Shown: positions 52,232-60,337, numbered from the stretch's first letter. The stretch: DNA of 64,000 nt from Chloracidobacterium sp. (GCA_015075585.1 JABTUB010000001.1:930001-994000), one strand, 5' to 3'. The notes: a model not told the origin generated them from the letters alone. Numbers and translations: made by a program.

Positions 52232-53680
52232 GTGTTCGAACAAGCCTTTAAGAATATTGATAACACCCTGCGCAAAGAGGCGGGCTGCGCGACCGAACTC
52301 GATTATATCGAGCAAACTTCTTGGATCCTGTTTCTCAAGTATCTCGACGACCTTGAGCAGACCAAGAAGATGGCTGCTGATCTGGCGGGCAAGGAATATA
52401 GGCCGATCATTGCATCTGAATACAAATGGAATGCGTGGGCGGCGCCGAAAACGGCTGACGGCAGGCTCGATCACCACCGCGCTATGACGGGCGACGATAT
52501 CATCGATATTGTCGATAAGGAACTGTTCCCGTACCTAAAGAAATTCAAGCGCGACGCAGAAGGCGCGGACACGATCGAGTACAAGATCGGCGAAATATTC
52601 TCGGAGCTAAAGAACAAGATACAGAGCGGATACAACCTCCGTGAGGTTATCGACGAGATCGACGGCTTGAAGTTCCGCTCAAGCAAAGAGAAGCATGAAA
52701 TGTCGGCGCTTTACGAGGAAAAGATAAAGAACATGGGCAATGCCGGACGCAACGGCGGTGAATATTACACGCCGCGTCCGCTTATCAAGGCGATCGTTCG
52801 GGTTGTCGCTCCTAAGATCGGAGATCGTATCTACGATGGAGCGTGCGGGTCGGCGGGCTTTCTTTGCGAGGCCTATGAATATCTCCGAGCCGGCCGCGAT
52901 CTGACCACAGAAGATATCGAAACGCTCCAGAAACGTACTTTCTACGGCAAGGAAAAGAAATCGCTCGCCTATATCATCGGCATTATGAATATGATCCTGC
53001 ACGGGATCGAGGCGCCGAATATCATTCACACAAACACGCTTGCCGAAAACCTTGCCGATATTCAGGAACGCGACCGTTACGACATCGTGCTGGCAAATCC
53101 GCCGTTCGGCGGCAAGGAACGGGCTGAGGTCAAGCAGAACTTCCCGATCCAGACGGGCGAGACGGCGTTTCTTTTCCTGCAGCACTTTATCAAGATATTG
53201 AAGGCGGGCGGACGTGCCGGCGTTGTGATCAAGAACACGTTTCTTTCGAACGGCGATGCCAAGGCTCTCAGGAAGATGCTGCTCGAAGATTGCGACCTGC
53301 ACACCATTCTCGATTGTCCGCAGGGGACGTTCCTCGGTGCGGGAGTGCGCACCGTCGTTCTCTTTTTTGAGAAAGGAAAGCCGACGCGAAACATCTGGTA
53401 TTACCAACTCGATCCGGGCCGCAGTTTGGGCAAGACAAATCCGCTCAACGACGCCGACCTTGCCGAATTTGTCGAACTGCAAAAGACAAAGGCAGATTCC
53501 GAAAAGTCCTGGACGGTCAGCATCGACGATATCGACAAAGATACGTTCGACCTTTCCGTCAAAAACCCGAACCGCGCCGAAGAGGCTGCTCTTCGCGATC
53601 CGAAAGACATCCTCGCAGAGATCCGCCGACTCGACGCCGAAACCGCCGAGATCCTCAAAAAGGTGGAGGCGTTGGTATGA
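52232..53680 (+). CDS. hsdM: Type I restriction-modification methyltransferase subunit HsdM
   Basis: 482 residues from GTG 52232 (FEQAFKNIDNTLRKEAG follows), which is where the family starts; the frame opens earlier at 52169. The N-terminal HsdM domain (ELDYIEQTSWILFLKYLDDLE) precedes the N6-adenine methyltransferase domain. The AdoMet loop is D202-G-A-C-G-S-A-G and the catalytic motif N289-P-P-F292. The 3' end (residues IRRLDAETAEILKKVEALV, TGA at 53678) is repeated almost exactly 829 bases downstream, just before hsdS. The normal hsdM-hsdS overlap is therefore interrupted by a transposase element. Confidence 0.95.
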   Translation: MFEQAFKNIDNTLRKEAGCATELDYIEQTSWILFLKYLDDLEQTKKMAADLAGKEYRPIIASEYKWNAWAAPKTADGRLDHHRAMTGDDIIDIVDKELFPYLKKFKRDAEGADTIEYKIGEIFSELKNKIQSGYNLREVIDEIDGLKFRSSKEKHEMSALYEEKIKNMGNAGRNGGEYYTPRPLIKAIVRVVAPKIGDRIYDGACGSAGFLCEAYEYLRAGRDLTTEDIETLQKRTFYGKEKKSLAYIIGIMNMILHGIEAPNIIHTNTLAENLADIQERDRYDIVLANPPFGGKERAEVKQNFPIQTGETAFLFLQHFIKILKAGGRAGVVIKNTFLSNGDAKALRKMLLEDCDLHTILDCPQGTFLGAGVRTVVLFFEKGKPTRNIWYYQLDPGRSLGKTNPLNDADLAEFVELQKTKADSEKSWTVSIDDIDKDTFDLSVKNPNRAEEAALRDPKDILAEIRRLDAETAEILKKVEALV

Positions 53681-53681
53681 A
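53619..53681 (+). repeat. Direct repeat, left copy (3' end of hsdM)
   Basis: 63 bases ending the hsdM gene. It matches 54448-54510 with two mismatches, both at single positions (A/C at 53630 and G/A at 53671). The two copies bracket the transposase element. Confidence 0.95.
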
Positions 53682-53695
53682 AACAGAGAGATTTT

Positions 53696-53761
53696 GATGT
53701 CAGAGACATCCCATGTTTATAGAATTGTGATTACAAAGAGAATCCGACCCCGGCGGGGTCG
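53696..53761 (+). repeat. Left palindrome unit of the transposase element
   Basis: GATGTC-AGA-GACATC (53696-53710), two bases, the motif ATGTTTATAG (53713-53722), 22 bases, then CGACCCC-GGC-GGGGTCG (53745-53761). The transposase ATG follows 17 bases later. The same motif and stems recur on the right side. Confidence 0.85.
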
Positions 53762-53778
53762 AACCTAAAGGAGAATAT

Positions 53779-54267
53779 ATGCTGGATACTTATTCACAAA
53801 TTTATATCCAAATTGTTTTCGCCGTAAGAAATCGCTACGCTCTAATTCAACAAGAATGGGAAACACAATTGTATAAATACATTACCGGAATTGTTCAAAA
53901 CAAAGGTCAGAAGATGCTCGCGATCAACGGCATTGAAACCCATATTCATTTTCTGATCGGCATGCGGCCGACATGTTGTCTTTCCGACCTCGTGAGAGAA
54001 GTAAAGAAGGCGTCAAACGAATTCATCAAGGAAAAACAGTTAACGAAATTCAATTTTAATTGGCAGGAAGGATTTGGAGCCTTTTCGTACGGTCATTCGC
54101 AATTGGACGATGTGATTAGTTACATCATGCGGCAGAAGGAACATCACGCAAAACGGACATTCAAGGATGAATACACGAACCTCTTGAAAAAGTTCGAGGT
54201 TGAATTCGACGAAAAATATTTGTTCGAATGGATTGACGACGACGATGAGAACGGTGCATCTGATTAA
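53779..54267 (+). CDS. Y1 HUH transposase (IS200/IS605 TnpA or RAYT-like)
   Basis: 162 residues of the single-tyrosine HUH family. The metal-binding HUH motif is H55-I-H57 in ETHIHFLIG, and the catalytic tyrosine is Y115 in VISYIMRQKEHH, with Q119 and the last histidines also conserved. An AAAGGAG site precedes the ATG. Its codons are clearly more AT-rich than neighbouring genes, a sign of foreign origin. It lies between hsdM and hsdS with palindrome units on both sides. That layout suits a REP-associated tyrosine transposase (RAYT) as well as a minimal IS200. No tnpB is present. Confidence 0.9.
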   Translation: MLDTYSQIYIQIVFAVRNRYALIQQEWETQLYKYITGIVQNKGQKMLAINGIETHIHFLIGMRPTCCLSDLVREVKKASNEFIKEKQLTKFNFNWQEGFGAFSYGHSQLDDVISYIMRQKEHHAKRTFKDEYTNLLKKFEVEFDEKYLFEWIDDDDENGASD

Positions 54268-54275
54268 ATGCAGAA

Positions 54276-54397
54276 TGACGCCGGCGGCGTCAAATGTTTA
54301 TAGAACGAACGTCGCGAAAGAAAACATACGACCCCGCGGGGGTCGCACGATATTTTTGACACGATTTTTCTATAAACATGCGATCCCGCCGGGATTG
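54276..54397 (+). repeat. Right palindrome cluster of the transposase element
   Basis: In order: TGACGCC-GGC-GGCGTCA (54276-54292), ATGTTTATAG (54294-54303), CGACCCC-GCG-GGGGTCG (54329-54345), CTATAAACAT (54370-54379, the reverse complement of the motif), and CGATCCC-GCC-GGGATTG (54381-54397, one G-T pair). The outer two hairpins with their motifs form an inverted pair around the central one. Confidence 0.9.
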
Positions 54398-54425
54398 AAA
54401 GCAATACGAAAAAGAAATTAAGGAA

Positions 54426-54509
54426 ATGACCGGGCAGAATAACACTAAGATCCGCCGCCTCGACGCCGAAACCGCCGAGATCCTCAAAAAGGTGGAGGCA
54501 TTGGTATGA
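54426..54509 (+). CDS. 27-codon reading frame repeating the HsdM C-terminus, coupled to hsdS
   Basis: ATG at 54426 follows AAGGAA. The frame encodes MTGQNNTK followed by IRRLDAETAEILKKVEALV, identical to the last 19 residues of HsdM, and its TGA overlaps the hsdS ATG (ATGA at 54506-54509). It keeps the original hsdM-hsdS stop-start overlap after the insertion. It may be a real leader peptide that brings ribosomes to hsdS, or a remnant. Expression is not proven. Confidence 0.55.
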   Translation: MTGQNNTKIRRLDAETAEILKKVEALV

Positions 54510-54510
54510 A
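54448..54510 (+). repeat. Direct repeat, right copy (before and over the hsdS start)
   Basis: 63 bases matching 53619-53681 with two mismatches. It contains the GGTGGAGG ribosome site and the ATG of hsdS. Confidence 0.95.
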
Positions 54511-55735
54511 GAATGGTTGGGAAACAAAGCCTCTTGGTCAAGTCGCTGAATTGAGGGGACGAATAGGCTGGCGAGGCCTGACTGCAAAGGAATATCAGAA
54601 GAGCGGACCCCTATTTCTTTCTGTTCATTCGCTCAATCATGGAGACTATGTCGATTTCTGCCAGGCTTTCCATATTACCGAAGAACGCTATCTCGAAAGC
54701 CCAGAGATAATTCTTCAAAAAGATGATGTCTTAATTTGCAAAGATGGAGCTGGGATCGGAAAGGTCGGAATTGTTGGCGAACTTCCCGATAAGGCAACGA
54801 TAAATTCATCACTTTTACTCATTCGTAGCGGATCGTCCATATTTCCGAAATACCTACTACGGTGCTTAATGAGTCCGTATTTTCAAAGCATTGTGAACTC
54901 TCGGCTCGAAGGGGCGACTACGCCGCATTTGTATCAGCGGGATATTACAACCTTTCCAGTCGTGGTTCCGCCAATCGAGGAGCAGAGGCGGATCGTGGCG
55001 ATCCTTGACGAAGCGTTCGCCTCCATAGACAAGGCAAAAGCCAACACCGAAAAAAACATCCAAAACGCCCGCGAACTCTTCGACTCATACCTAAGCAACA
55101 TCTTCGCCAACCCCGGCCCGGATTGGAAGAGAAGATCGTTAAAAGAACTAACGTCAAAGATTGGCAGCGGGGCAACACCGCGGGGCGGTAAGAATGCATA
55201 CAAGACTCGCGGAATCTCACTGATTAGGAGCATGAACGTTCATGATCGTCGCTTCAAACCGGACAACCTGGCATTCATTGACTCGAAGCAAGCAAACGAG
55301 TTATCAAACGTTACGTTACAACCGAATGACGTTCTAATAAATATTACAGGAGCTTCCATTGCCCGAAGTTGTCTTTGTCCAGATGAATGCATACCGGGAA
55401 GAGTGAATCAGCATGTCTCCATCATCAGGGCAAACACCGATGAAATCGATCCCACATTCCTTAACTTCACCCTGACTTCGAATGCGACGAAAGAACGGCT
55501 GTTGAATGTTGGGGTAGCCGGAGGCTCGACCCGTCAGGCACTTACCAAAACGGATCTGGAGAGTTTCGAAATCTATCTCCCAACGTCGATTATCGAACAG
55601 CATGCCTTATCATCGAAAATGTCTCTTTGTGAGACTGAGACGAAGGAAATCGGAGTAACATCCCAAAGAAAATTGCGGGAATTGGACGAATTAAAGAAAT
55701 CAATTCTCCAAAAAGCCTTCAGCGGTGAGCTTTAG
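54506..55735 (+). CDS. hsdS: Type I restriction-modification specificity subunit HsdS
   Basis: 409 residues. It recognises the bipartite DNA site through two target-recognition domains: the first at about 1-155 (WETKPLGQVAELRGRIG), the second at about 205-365 (WKRRSLKELTSKIGSGATPRGG). Two conserved helical spacers link them (about 155-195, PPIEEQRRIVAILDEAFASID; and 370-409, ending LDELKKSILQKAFSGEL). The first domain and parts of the second are more AT-rich than hsdM, as expected for variable, exchanged domains. The ribosome site GGTGGAGG lies in the duplicated hsdM end. Confidence 0.94.
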   Translation: MKNGWETKPLGQVAELRGRIGWRGLTAKEYQKSGPLFLSVHSLNHGDYVDFCQAFHITEERYLESPEIILQKDDVLICKDGAGIGKVGIVGELPDKATINSSLLLIRSGSSIFPKYLLRCLMSPYFQSIVNSRLEGATTPHLYQRDITTFPVVVPPIEEQRRIVAILDEAFASIDKAKANTEKNIQNARELFDSYLSNIFANPGPDWKRRSLKELTSKIGSGATPRGGKNAYKTRGISLIRSMNVHDRRFKPDNLAFIDSKQANELSNVTLQPNDVLINITGASIARSCLCPDECIPGRVNQHVSIIRANTDEIDPTFLNFTLTSNATKERLLNVGVAGGSTRQALTKTDLESFEIYLPTSIIEQHALSSKMSLCETETKEIGVTSQRKLRELDELKKSILQKAFSGEL

Positions 55736-55745
55736 ATATTGTCTT

Positions 55746-56008
55746 CACCGCATAGCGGTGGTATGAATTTAGCCGTGGTGCTTTAGCCCACGGTACAATG
55801 TGAAAAAGATGTTCCGCGTCGCGTCAGCGACCGCATGACCCGCAGGGCACATAGCCACGCCGTTTACGGCGTGGTCTAGGATCGAGAATTTTTCTTAGCC
55901 CGTTTTAACGGGCTTACCGTCGGGCGGCTTTAGCCGGGAATTGAAAGGACGTTAAAACGCCCTTTGGAGGCAAATCGAATCTGACCACGCCGTAAACGAC
56001 GTGGCTAT
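55746..56008. repeat. Cluster of REP-like palindromes between hsdS and hsdR
   Basis: Seven or more short hairpins fill this gap: CACCGC-ata-GCGGTG (55746-55760), CCGTGG..CCACGG (55773-55793), GTCGC-gtca-GCGAC (55818-55831), CCACGCCG-TTTA-CGGCGTGG (55855-55874), AGCCCGTT-TT-AACGGGCT (55897-55914), CGGC-TTTA-GCCG (55925-55936), GGACGTTAAAACGCCC (55947-55962) and CCACGCCG-TAAA-CGACGTGG (55985-56004). The 26 bases at 55983-56008 are the reverse complement of 55851-55876 with one mismatch. Confidence 0.9.
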
Positions 56009-56033
56009 ATGCCGCGAAACGCGGAAACGGGCA

Positions 56034-58412
56034 ATGAACGAAGCAGATACAAGAGCAGAATTGATCGAACCTCAGCTAAAGGAAAGCGGCTGGGGCGTGA
56101 TCGAGGGCGCGCGTATCCTGCGTGAGTATCACATCACCGCCGGAAAGATACAGTCGGGCGGCGTAAGGCAAAATGTTCTTAAGGCGGACTATGTTCTTGA
56201 ATATAGCAATCGCAAGCTTGCGAGCGTCGAGGCAAAATCGGACGAATTAGAGGTCGGCGAAGGCGTGATGCAGGCAAAGCTCTATTCCCAAAAGCTTGAA
56301 CTCAAATTCGCGTACGCCGCGAATGGACGCGAGATATATGAGATCGAAATGGACGCGGGACGTGAAGGCATTGTTTCCGCATTCCCAACGCCCGATGAAC
56401 TCTGGAACCGCGTTTTCGGCGACGTTTCGGAATGGCAAAGCAAATTCGACGCGGTTCCGTTTGAAGATGTCGGCGGAACAAAGCAGGCAAGATATTATCA
56501 GGAGATCGCCGTCAATAATACGATGAAGGCGATCGCCGATAATAAGCAAAGAATTTTGCTGACACTCGCCACCGGAACCGGAAAGACCTTTATCGCATTT
56601 CAGATCGCCTGGAAGCTTTTCCAGGCCCGCTGGAACCTCGCACGCGACGGCAGTCGTCGTCCGCGAATACTTTTTCTCGCCGACCGCAACATTCTCGCTG
56701 ATCAGGCATTTAACGCTTTCTCAGCTTTTGACGAAAATGCGCTCGTTCGCATCCGGCCGGATTCGATCAAAAAGAACGACCGCGTGCCAACGAACGGCAG
56801 CATCTTCTTTACGATATTCCAAACCTTTATGTCCGGCCCGGGCGATTCGCCGTACTTTGGCGATTACCCTGAGGATTTCTTTGATCTCATAATCATCGAC
56901 GAATGCCATCGCGGCGGAGCCAACGACGAAAGCAATTGGCGCTCGATAATGGATTATTTCAAGCCCGCCGTCCAACTCGGCCTGACGGCGACGCCAAAGC
57001 GAAAGGACAACGTCGATACTTACCGCTATTTCGGCGAGCCGGTTTACACATATTCGCTCAAGGACGGCATCGCCGACGGGTTCCTCACGCCGTTCAAAGT
57101 TCGCAGGATAAAGACCACGCTTGACGAATACGTCTGGACACCCGATGACATGATCGTCGAGGGCGAGATCGAGGCCGGAAAGGTCTATGAGGAAAAGGAC
57201 TTTAACCGTACCATCGAGATCGTCGAACGCGAACGGAAGCGTTGTGAGATATTTCTTTCCGAGATCGACCAAAATGAAAAAACGCTCGTCTTCGGGGCGA
57301 CACAGGCTCATGCCGCATTGCTTCGCGACCTGATAAATCAGATCGCCGACAGCACCGATCCGCATTACTGCGTTCGGGTGACCGCAAACGACCTCGGACA
57401 GGGCGAGGAATATCTGCGGCAGTTTCAGGACAATGAAAAGACGATCCCGACCGTTCTGACAACTTCGCAGAAACTCTCAACCGGAGTAGATGCTCGAAAT
57501 GTAAGAAATATCGTCCTGATGCGGCCCGTTAATTCGATGATCGAGTTCAAGCAGATCATCGGACGAGGAACGCGGCTCTTTGACGGCAAGGACTATTTCA
57601 CTATCTACGATTTTGTTGACGCTTATCACAACTTTCTCGATCCGGAATGGGACGGCGAACCGATACTCGAGATATGCGACGAGTGCGGTGCCTCGCCCTG
57701 CGAGTGCGAACGCAAGGAAAAGAAGCCGTGCCCCGTCTGTGGTGAAAAAAAATGTGTTTGCGAAATAGAACCGCCCGCACCGTGTGAGAAGTGCGGCGAG
57801 CTTCCGTGCAAATGCAAGAAAAAGGTCAAGATCCGCTTGGCTGACGGTAAGGAACGCTCAATTCAGCATATGGCGTCGACATCCTTCCTCGACGGCAACG
57901 GAAACCCGATCTCAGCCGAGCAGTTCCTAGAGAACCTTTTTGGCGTGCTGCCGCAGTTCTTTCGCGACGAAGAGCACCTTCGCGAGATATGGTCGAAACC
58001 GTCAACGCGGCGAGAATTGCTCCATCGGCTTGCCGATGCCGGCTTTGGCCCCGAACAGCTGGGCGAGATGCAGAAACTAATTGACGCCGAGAAAAGCGAC
58101 GTTTTCGATCTGCTCGAATACGTCGCCTATGCTGTCGCTCCGATCACCCGCAAAGAGCGTGTTGATGCCGCTAAAAGCAACATTTTTGCCTTCCTAAACA
58201 GTGAGCAACGCGGGTTTTTAGATTTTGTCCTTTCGAAATATGTCGAGTCGGGCGTTGGTGAACTCGACGACGAGAAGCTTCCGCGACTGCTCGAACTCAA
58301 ATATCGATCTGTCCCCGACGGCGTGGACGCTCTCGGCGACGTTTCTCGCATCCGCGAAACATTTGTTGGTTTTCAACGCCATCTTTATCAAAAGAATGCC
58401 GTGAACGGCTAA
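56034..58412 (+). CDS. hsdR: Type I restriction endonuclease subunit HsdR with a Cys-rich insert
   Basis: 792 residues from ATG 56034 (MNEADTRAELIEPQLKESGW); the longer frame begins inside a palindrome. The N-terminal nuclease domain shows D52 and E66-A-K68. The helicase motor has Walker A K184 in ATGTGKT, D289-E-C-H, the motif GLTATPKR and the RecA2 motif QIIGRGTRLF. The subunit translocates DNA and cuts at a distance. Residues 548-594 hold twelve cysteines in CxxC and CxC pairs (CDEC, CEC, CPVC, CVC, CEKC, CKC), a probable zinc-binding insert before the C-terminal EcoEI-type domain. It overlaps the next convergent gene by four bases. Confidence 0.93.
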   Translation: MNEADTRAELIEPQLKESGWGVIEGARILREYHITAGKIQSGGVRQNVLKADYVLEYSNRKLASVEAKSDELEVGEGVMQAKLYSQKLELKFAYAANGREIYEIEMDAGREGIVSAFPTPDELWNRVFGDVSEWQSKFDAVPFEDVGGTKQARYYQEIAVNNTMKAIADNKQRILLTLATGTGKTFIAFQIAWKLFQARWNLARDGSRRPRILFLADRNILADQAFNAFSAFDENALVRIRPDSIKKNDRVPTNGSIFFTIFQTFMSGPGDSPYFGDYPEDFFDLIIIDECHRGGANDESNWRSIMDYFKPAVQLGLTATPKRKDNVDTYRYFGEPVYTYSLKDGIADGFLTPFKVRRIKTTLDEYVWTPDDMIVEGEIEAGKVYEEKDFNRTIEIVERERKRCEIFLSEIDQNEKTLVFGATQAHAALLRDLINQIADSTDPHYCVRVTANDLGQGEEYLRQFQDNEKTIPTVLTTSQKLSTGVDARNVRNIVLMRPVNSMIEFKQIIGRGTRLFDGKDYFTIYDFVDAYHNFLDPEWDGEPILEICDECGASPCECERKEKKPCPVCGEKKCVCEIEPPAPCEKCGELPCKCKKKVKIRLADGKERSIQHMASTSFLDGNGNPISAEQFLENLFGVLPQFFRDEEHLREIWSKPSTRRELLHRLADAGFGPEQLGEMQKLIDAEKSDVFDLLEYVAYAVAPITRKERVDAAKSNIFAFLNSEQRGFLDFVLSKYVESGVGELDDEKLPRLLELKYRSVPDGVDALGDVSRIRETFVGFQRHLYQKNAVNG

Positions 58413-58786
58413 TCGATGTTGAAGTTCCGTATCTCTGAGGCCTGTTCCTTTAGGAGCTGTATCCTGCGTTCCCAGAGTTCTTTTTGTTCTTTTTGGATCG
58501 CTTCGAGGCGTGTTTCCTGTTCGCCGGCTTTGGCGACGTAGCGTGTGATGAGAACCTTAGCCTCGGGTGTTTTTGAAAGTGCCTCGATATTCTCGCGAAG
58601 CCGCTTTTGATCGTCCTCGATCTTTTCGATCTCATCATCGAGTGCTCCGCTTTTACTGTCGATCTCTGCCAGCTGCGCTCCGATCTCGACGAGGCGTTGG
58701 AGCTTTGCCTTGACGGCGTCGTTAAGGTAGCCACCGCGTAAAAAGATCGCGAGGTCATTCTTTGTGACCCTTGTGAGATCATACAT
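58409..58786 (-). CDS. Coiled-coil protein resembling the C-terminal helical part of DUF4139 proteins
   Basis: 125 residues, nearly all helical. It begins LTRVTKNDLAIFLRGGYLNDAVKAKL and continues with heptad-rich coiled coil (SGALDDEIEKIEDDQKRLRENIEAL; VAKAGEQETRLEAIQKEQKELWERR). The order of a short turn-rich start, a coiled coil with DQKRLRENI and a YVAKAGEQE turn resembles the C-terminal hairpin of DUF4139 proteins, without their beta domain. It could be a remnant or a free-standing variant. Its 3' end overlaps hsdR by four bases; upstream lies a palindrome cluster. Confidence 0.5.
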   Translation of the reverse strand: MYDLTRVTKNDLAIFLRGGYLNDAVKAKLQRLVEIGAQLAEIDSKSGALDDEIEKIEDDQKRLRENIEALSKTPEAKVLITRYVAKAGEQETRLEAIQKEQKELWERRIQLLKEQASEIRNFNID

Positions 58787-59093
58787 CTTTTTTGGTTCTT
58801 ACGTATAGCCACGGGCTTTAGCCCGTGGTGAGGCTGCGGTGCGAATTCGGGAGGGCGTTTTAACGTCCTTTGTCTATTTGGCTGAAGCCGGTCGGATAAA
58901 GCTCGCTAAAGCCGGCTGGGATCCTATTTGTTCACCTTTTCCACGCTCTAAAGAGCGTGGCAACTCATAAAGAGCACGGCAACTCATATTGAATGTCGTA
59001 ATAGTTCAACAAAGCCTTTCGAATTTCCAATAATACCGCTTGTAACTCCGCTTTGTTGGTGCGGAGCAGTTTGGCAGTGAAGTTGAATAGAGC
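58787..59093. repeat. Gene-free palindrome-rich region between the coiled-coil gene and sucC
   Basis: No coding frame is credible. The region holds CCACGGGC-TTTA-GCCCGTGG (58809-58828); AGGGCGTTTTAACGTCCTTT (58852-58871), the exact reverse complement of 55944-55963; a longer AGCCGG..CCGGCT stem (58886-58917); CCACGCTC-TAAA-GAGCGTGG (58941-58960); a 19-base tandem repeat with two differences (58950-58968, 58969-58987); and CTCCGC..GCGGAG (59046-59066). These are the same kinds of REP-like hairpins as in the hsdS-hsdR gap. Confidence 0.85.
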
Positions 59094-59123
59094 AAAAAGG
59101 CCTCGGTGATGTCCGAGGCCTTT
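59094..59123 (-). terminator. Terminator of sucC
   Basis: Perfect 11-bp stem AAAGGCCTCGG / CCGAGGCCTTT with a six-base loop. Read on the minus strand it ends in a run of T, 46 bases after the sucC stop. Confidence 0.88.
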
Positions 59124-59168
59124 GGTTATCTTGCGAACTGGCCGCCCGCTTACGCAGGCGGTTCTGAC

Positions 59169-60329
59169 TTAGGCGGCGGCGGCGACCACTTTGGCGGCGG
59201 CGTCGTTCATTGTGGTTGCGGGGATGATGCCGATGTTGGATTCACTTAAAACGCGGCGGCCCTCTTCGACGTTGGTACCTTCGAGGCGTGCGACTATCGG
59301 GATCGAGACGCCGAGATTCTTTGCGGCCGCGACAACGCCGTTCGCCACCATATCGCAGCGGACGATGCCGCCAAAGATGTTAATGAGTACGGCCTTTACG
59401 TTCTTATCGGCAAGCAGTATCTTGAACGCCTGTTCAACACGCTCCTGCGAAGCACCGCCGCCCACATCGAGGAAGTTCGCAGGTTCGCCGCCCGCGAGTT
59501 TGATGATGTCCATCGTTGCCATCGCAAGGCCGGCACCATTGACCATACAGCCGATGTTGCCGTCGAGTTTGATGTAATTGAGGTCGAATTTCGATGCTTC
59601 GATCTCGAGCGGCTCTTCTTCGTTGAGGTCGCGAAGCTCGGCGTAATCCTTGTGCCGAAACATTGCGTTGTCATCAAAGTTCAGCTTTGCATCGAGTGCG
59701 ATCAGCCGCCCGTCCTTTGTGAGCAGGAAGGGATTGATCTCGACAAGGGACGCATCCGTGCTCTCATACGCCTTGTAGAGCGAAAGCATGAATTTGACTG
59801 CTTGGTTGACGAGTTCGTTCGGTATGCCGAGGCCGAATGCGAGCTTGCGTGCCTGAAATGCCTGCAGCCCGACCGCCGGGTCGATCGTCTCCTTGAGGAT
59901 GAGTTCGGGTGTTTCTTCGGCGACCTTCTCGATATCCATTCCGCCGGCCGACGACGCCATGAAGACGTTGCGGCCCGTAACACGGTCGAGCGTAATGCCG
60001 AGATAGAATTCCTTATCGATCGGCAGGCCTTCCTCGATCAGCAGTGTGCGGACCTCGCGGCCTTCGGGGCCGGTCTGATGCGTAACGAGCATCATCCCGA
60101 GCATCTGCGATGCGATCTCTTTTGCTTCGGCAGGCGACTTTGCAAGCTTTACGCCGCCTCCTTTGCCGCGTCCGCCGGCATGTATCTGAGCTTTTACGAC
60201 GACTATGTCGGTACCGAGCTCCTTTGCGGCGGCTTCGGCCTCTTCGGGTGAGCGGGCAACGATGCCGCGCGGTGTCGGGACGCCATATTCCTTAAGGATG
60301 GCTTTGCCTTGATATTCGTGGATCTTCAT
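59169..60329 (-). CDS. sucC: Succinate-CoA ligase (ADP-forming) beta subunit
   Basis: 386 residues. With the alpha subunit it converts succinyl-CoA to succinate while making ATP in the citric acid cycle. The ATP-grasp part shows [36 protein letters not shown] and [19 protein letters not shown]. The C-terminal CoA-ligase domain has [18 protein letters not shown] and [11 protein letters not shown]. sucD is not adjacent downstream, where a terminator and a palindrome region follow, so it must lie elsewhere. A promoter very close to the ATG suggests a nearly leaderless message. Confidence 0.96.
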   Translation of the reverse strand: MKIHEYQGKAILKEYGVPTPRGIVARSPEEAEAAAKELGTDIVVVKAQIHAGGRGKGGGVKLAKSPAEAKEIASQMLGMMLVTHQTGPEGREVRTLLIEEGLPIDKEFYLGITLDRVTGRNVFMASSAGGMDIEKVAEETPELILKETIDPAVGLQAFQARKLAFGLGIPNELVNQAVKFMLSLYKAYESTDASLVEINPFLLTKDGRLIALDAKLNFDDNAMFRHKDYAELRDLNEEEPLEIEASKFDLNYIKLDGNIGCMVNGAGLAMATMDIIKLAGGEPANFLDVGGGASQERVEQAFKILLADKNVKAVLINIFGGIVRCDMVANGVVAAAKNLGVSIPIVARLEGTNVEEGRRVLSESNIGIIPATTMNDAAAKVVAAAA

Positions 60330-60337
60330 AAAGGGAC

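Noticed and set aside
53779..54267. Complete IS605 with tnpB
   Set aside because: Only the Y1 transposase is present. No TnpB or IscB reading frame and no guide-RNA-like segment is visible nearby.
55746..56008. Possible CRISPR array
   Set aside because: The repeated hairpins differ from each other in sequence and spacing, there are no equal-length spacers, and no cas genes are nearby. REP-like elements fit better.
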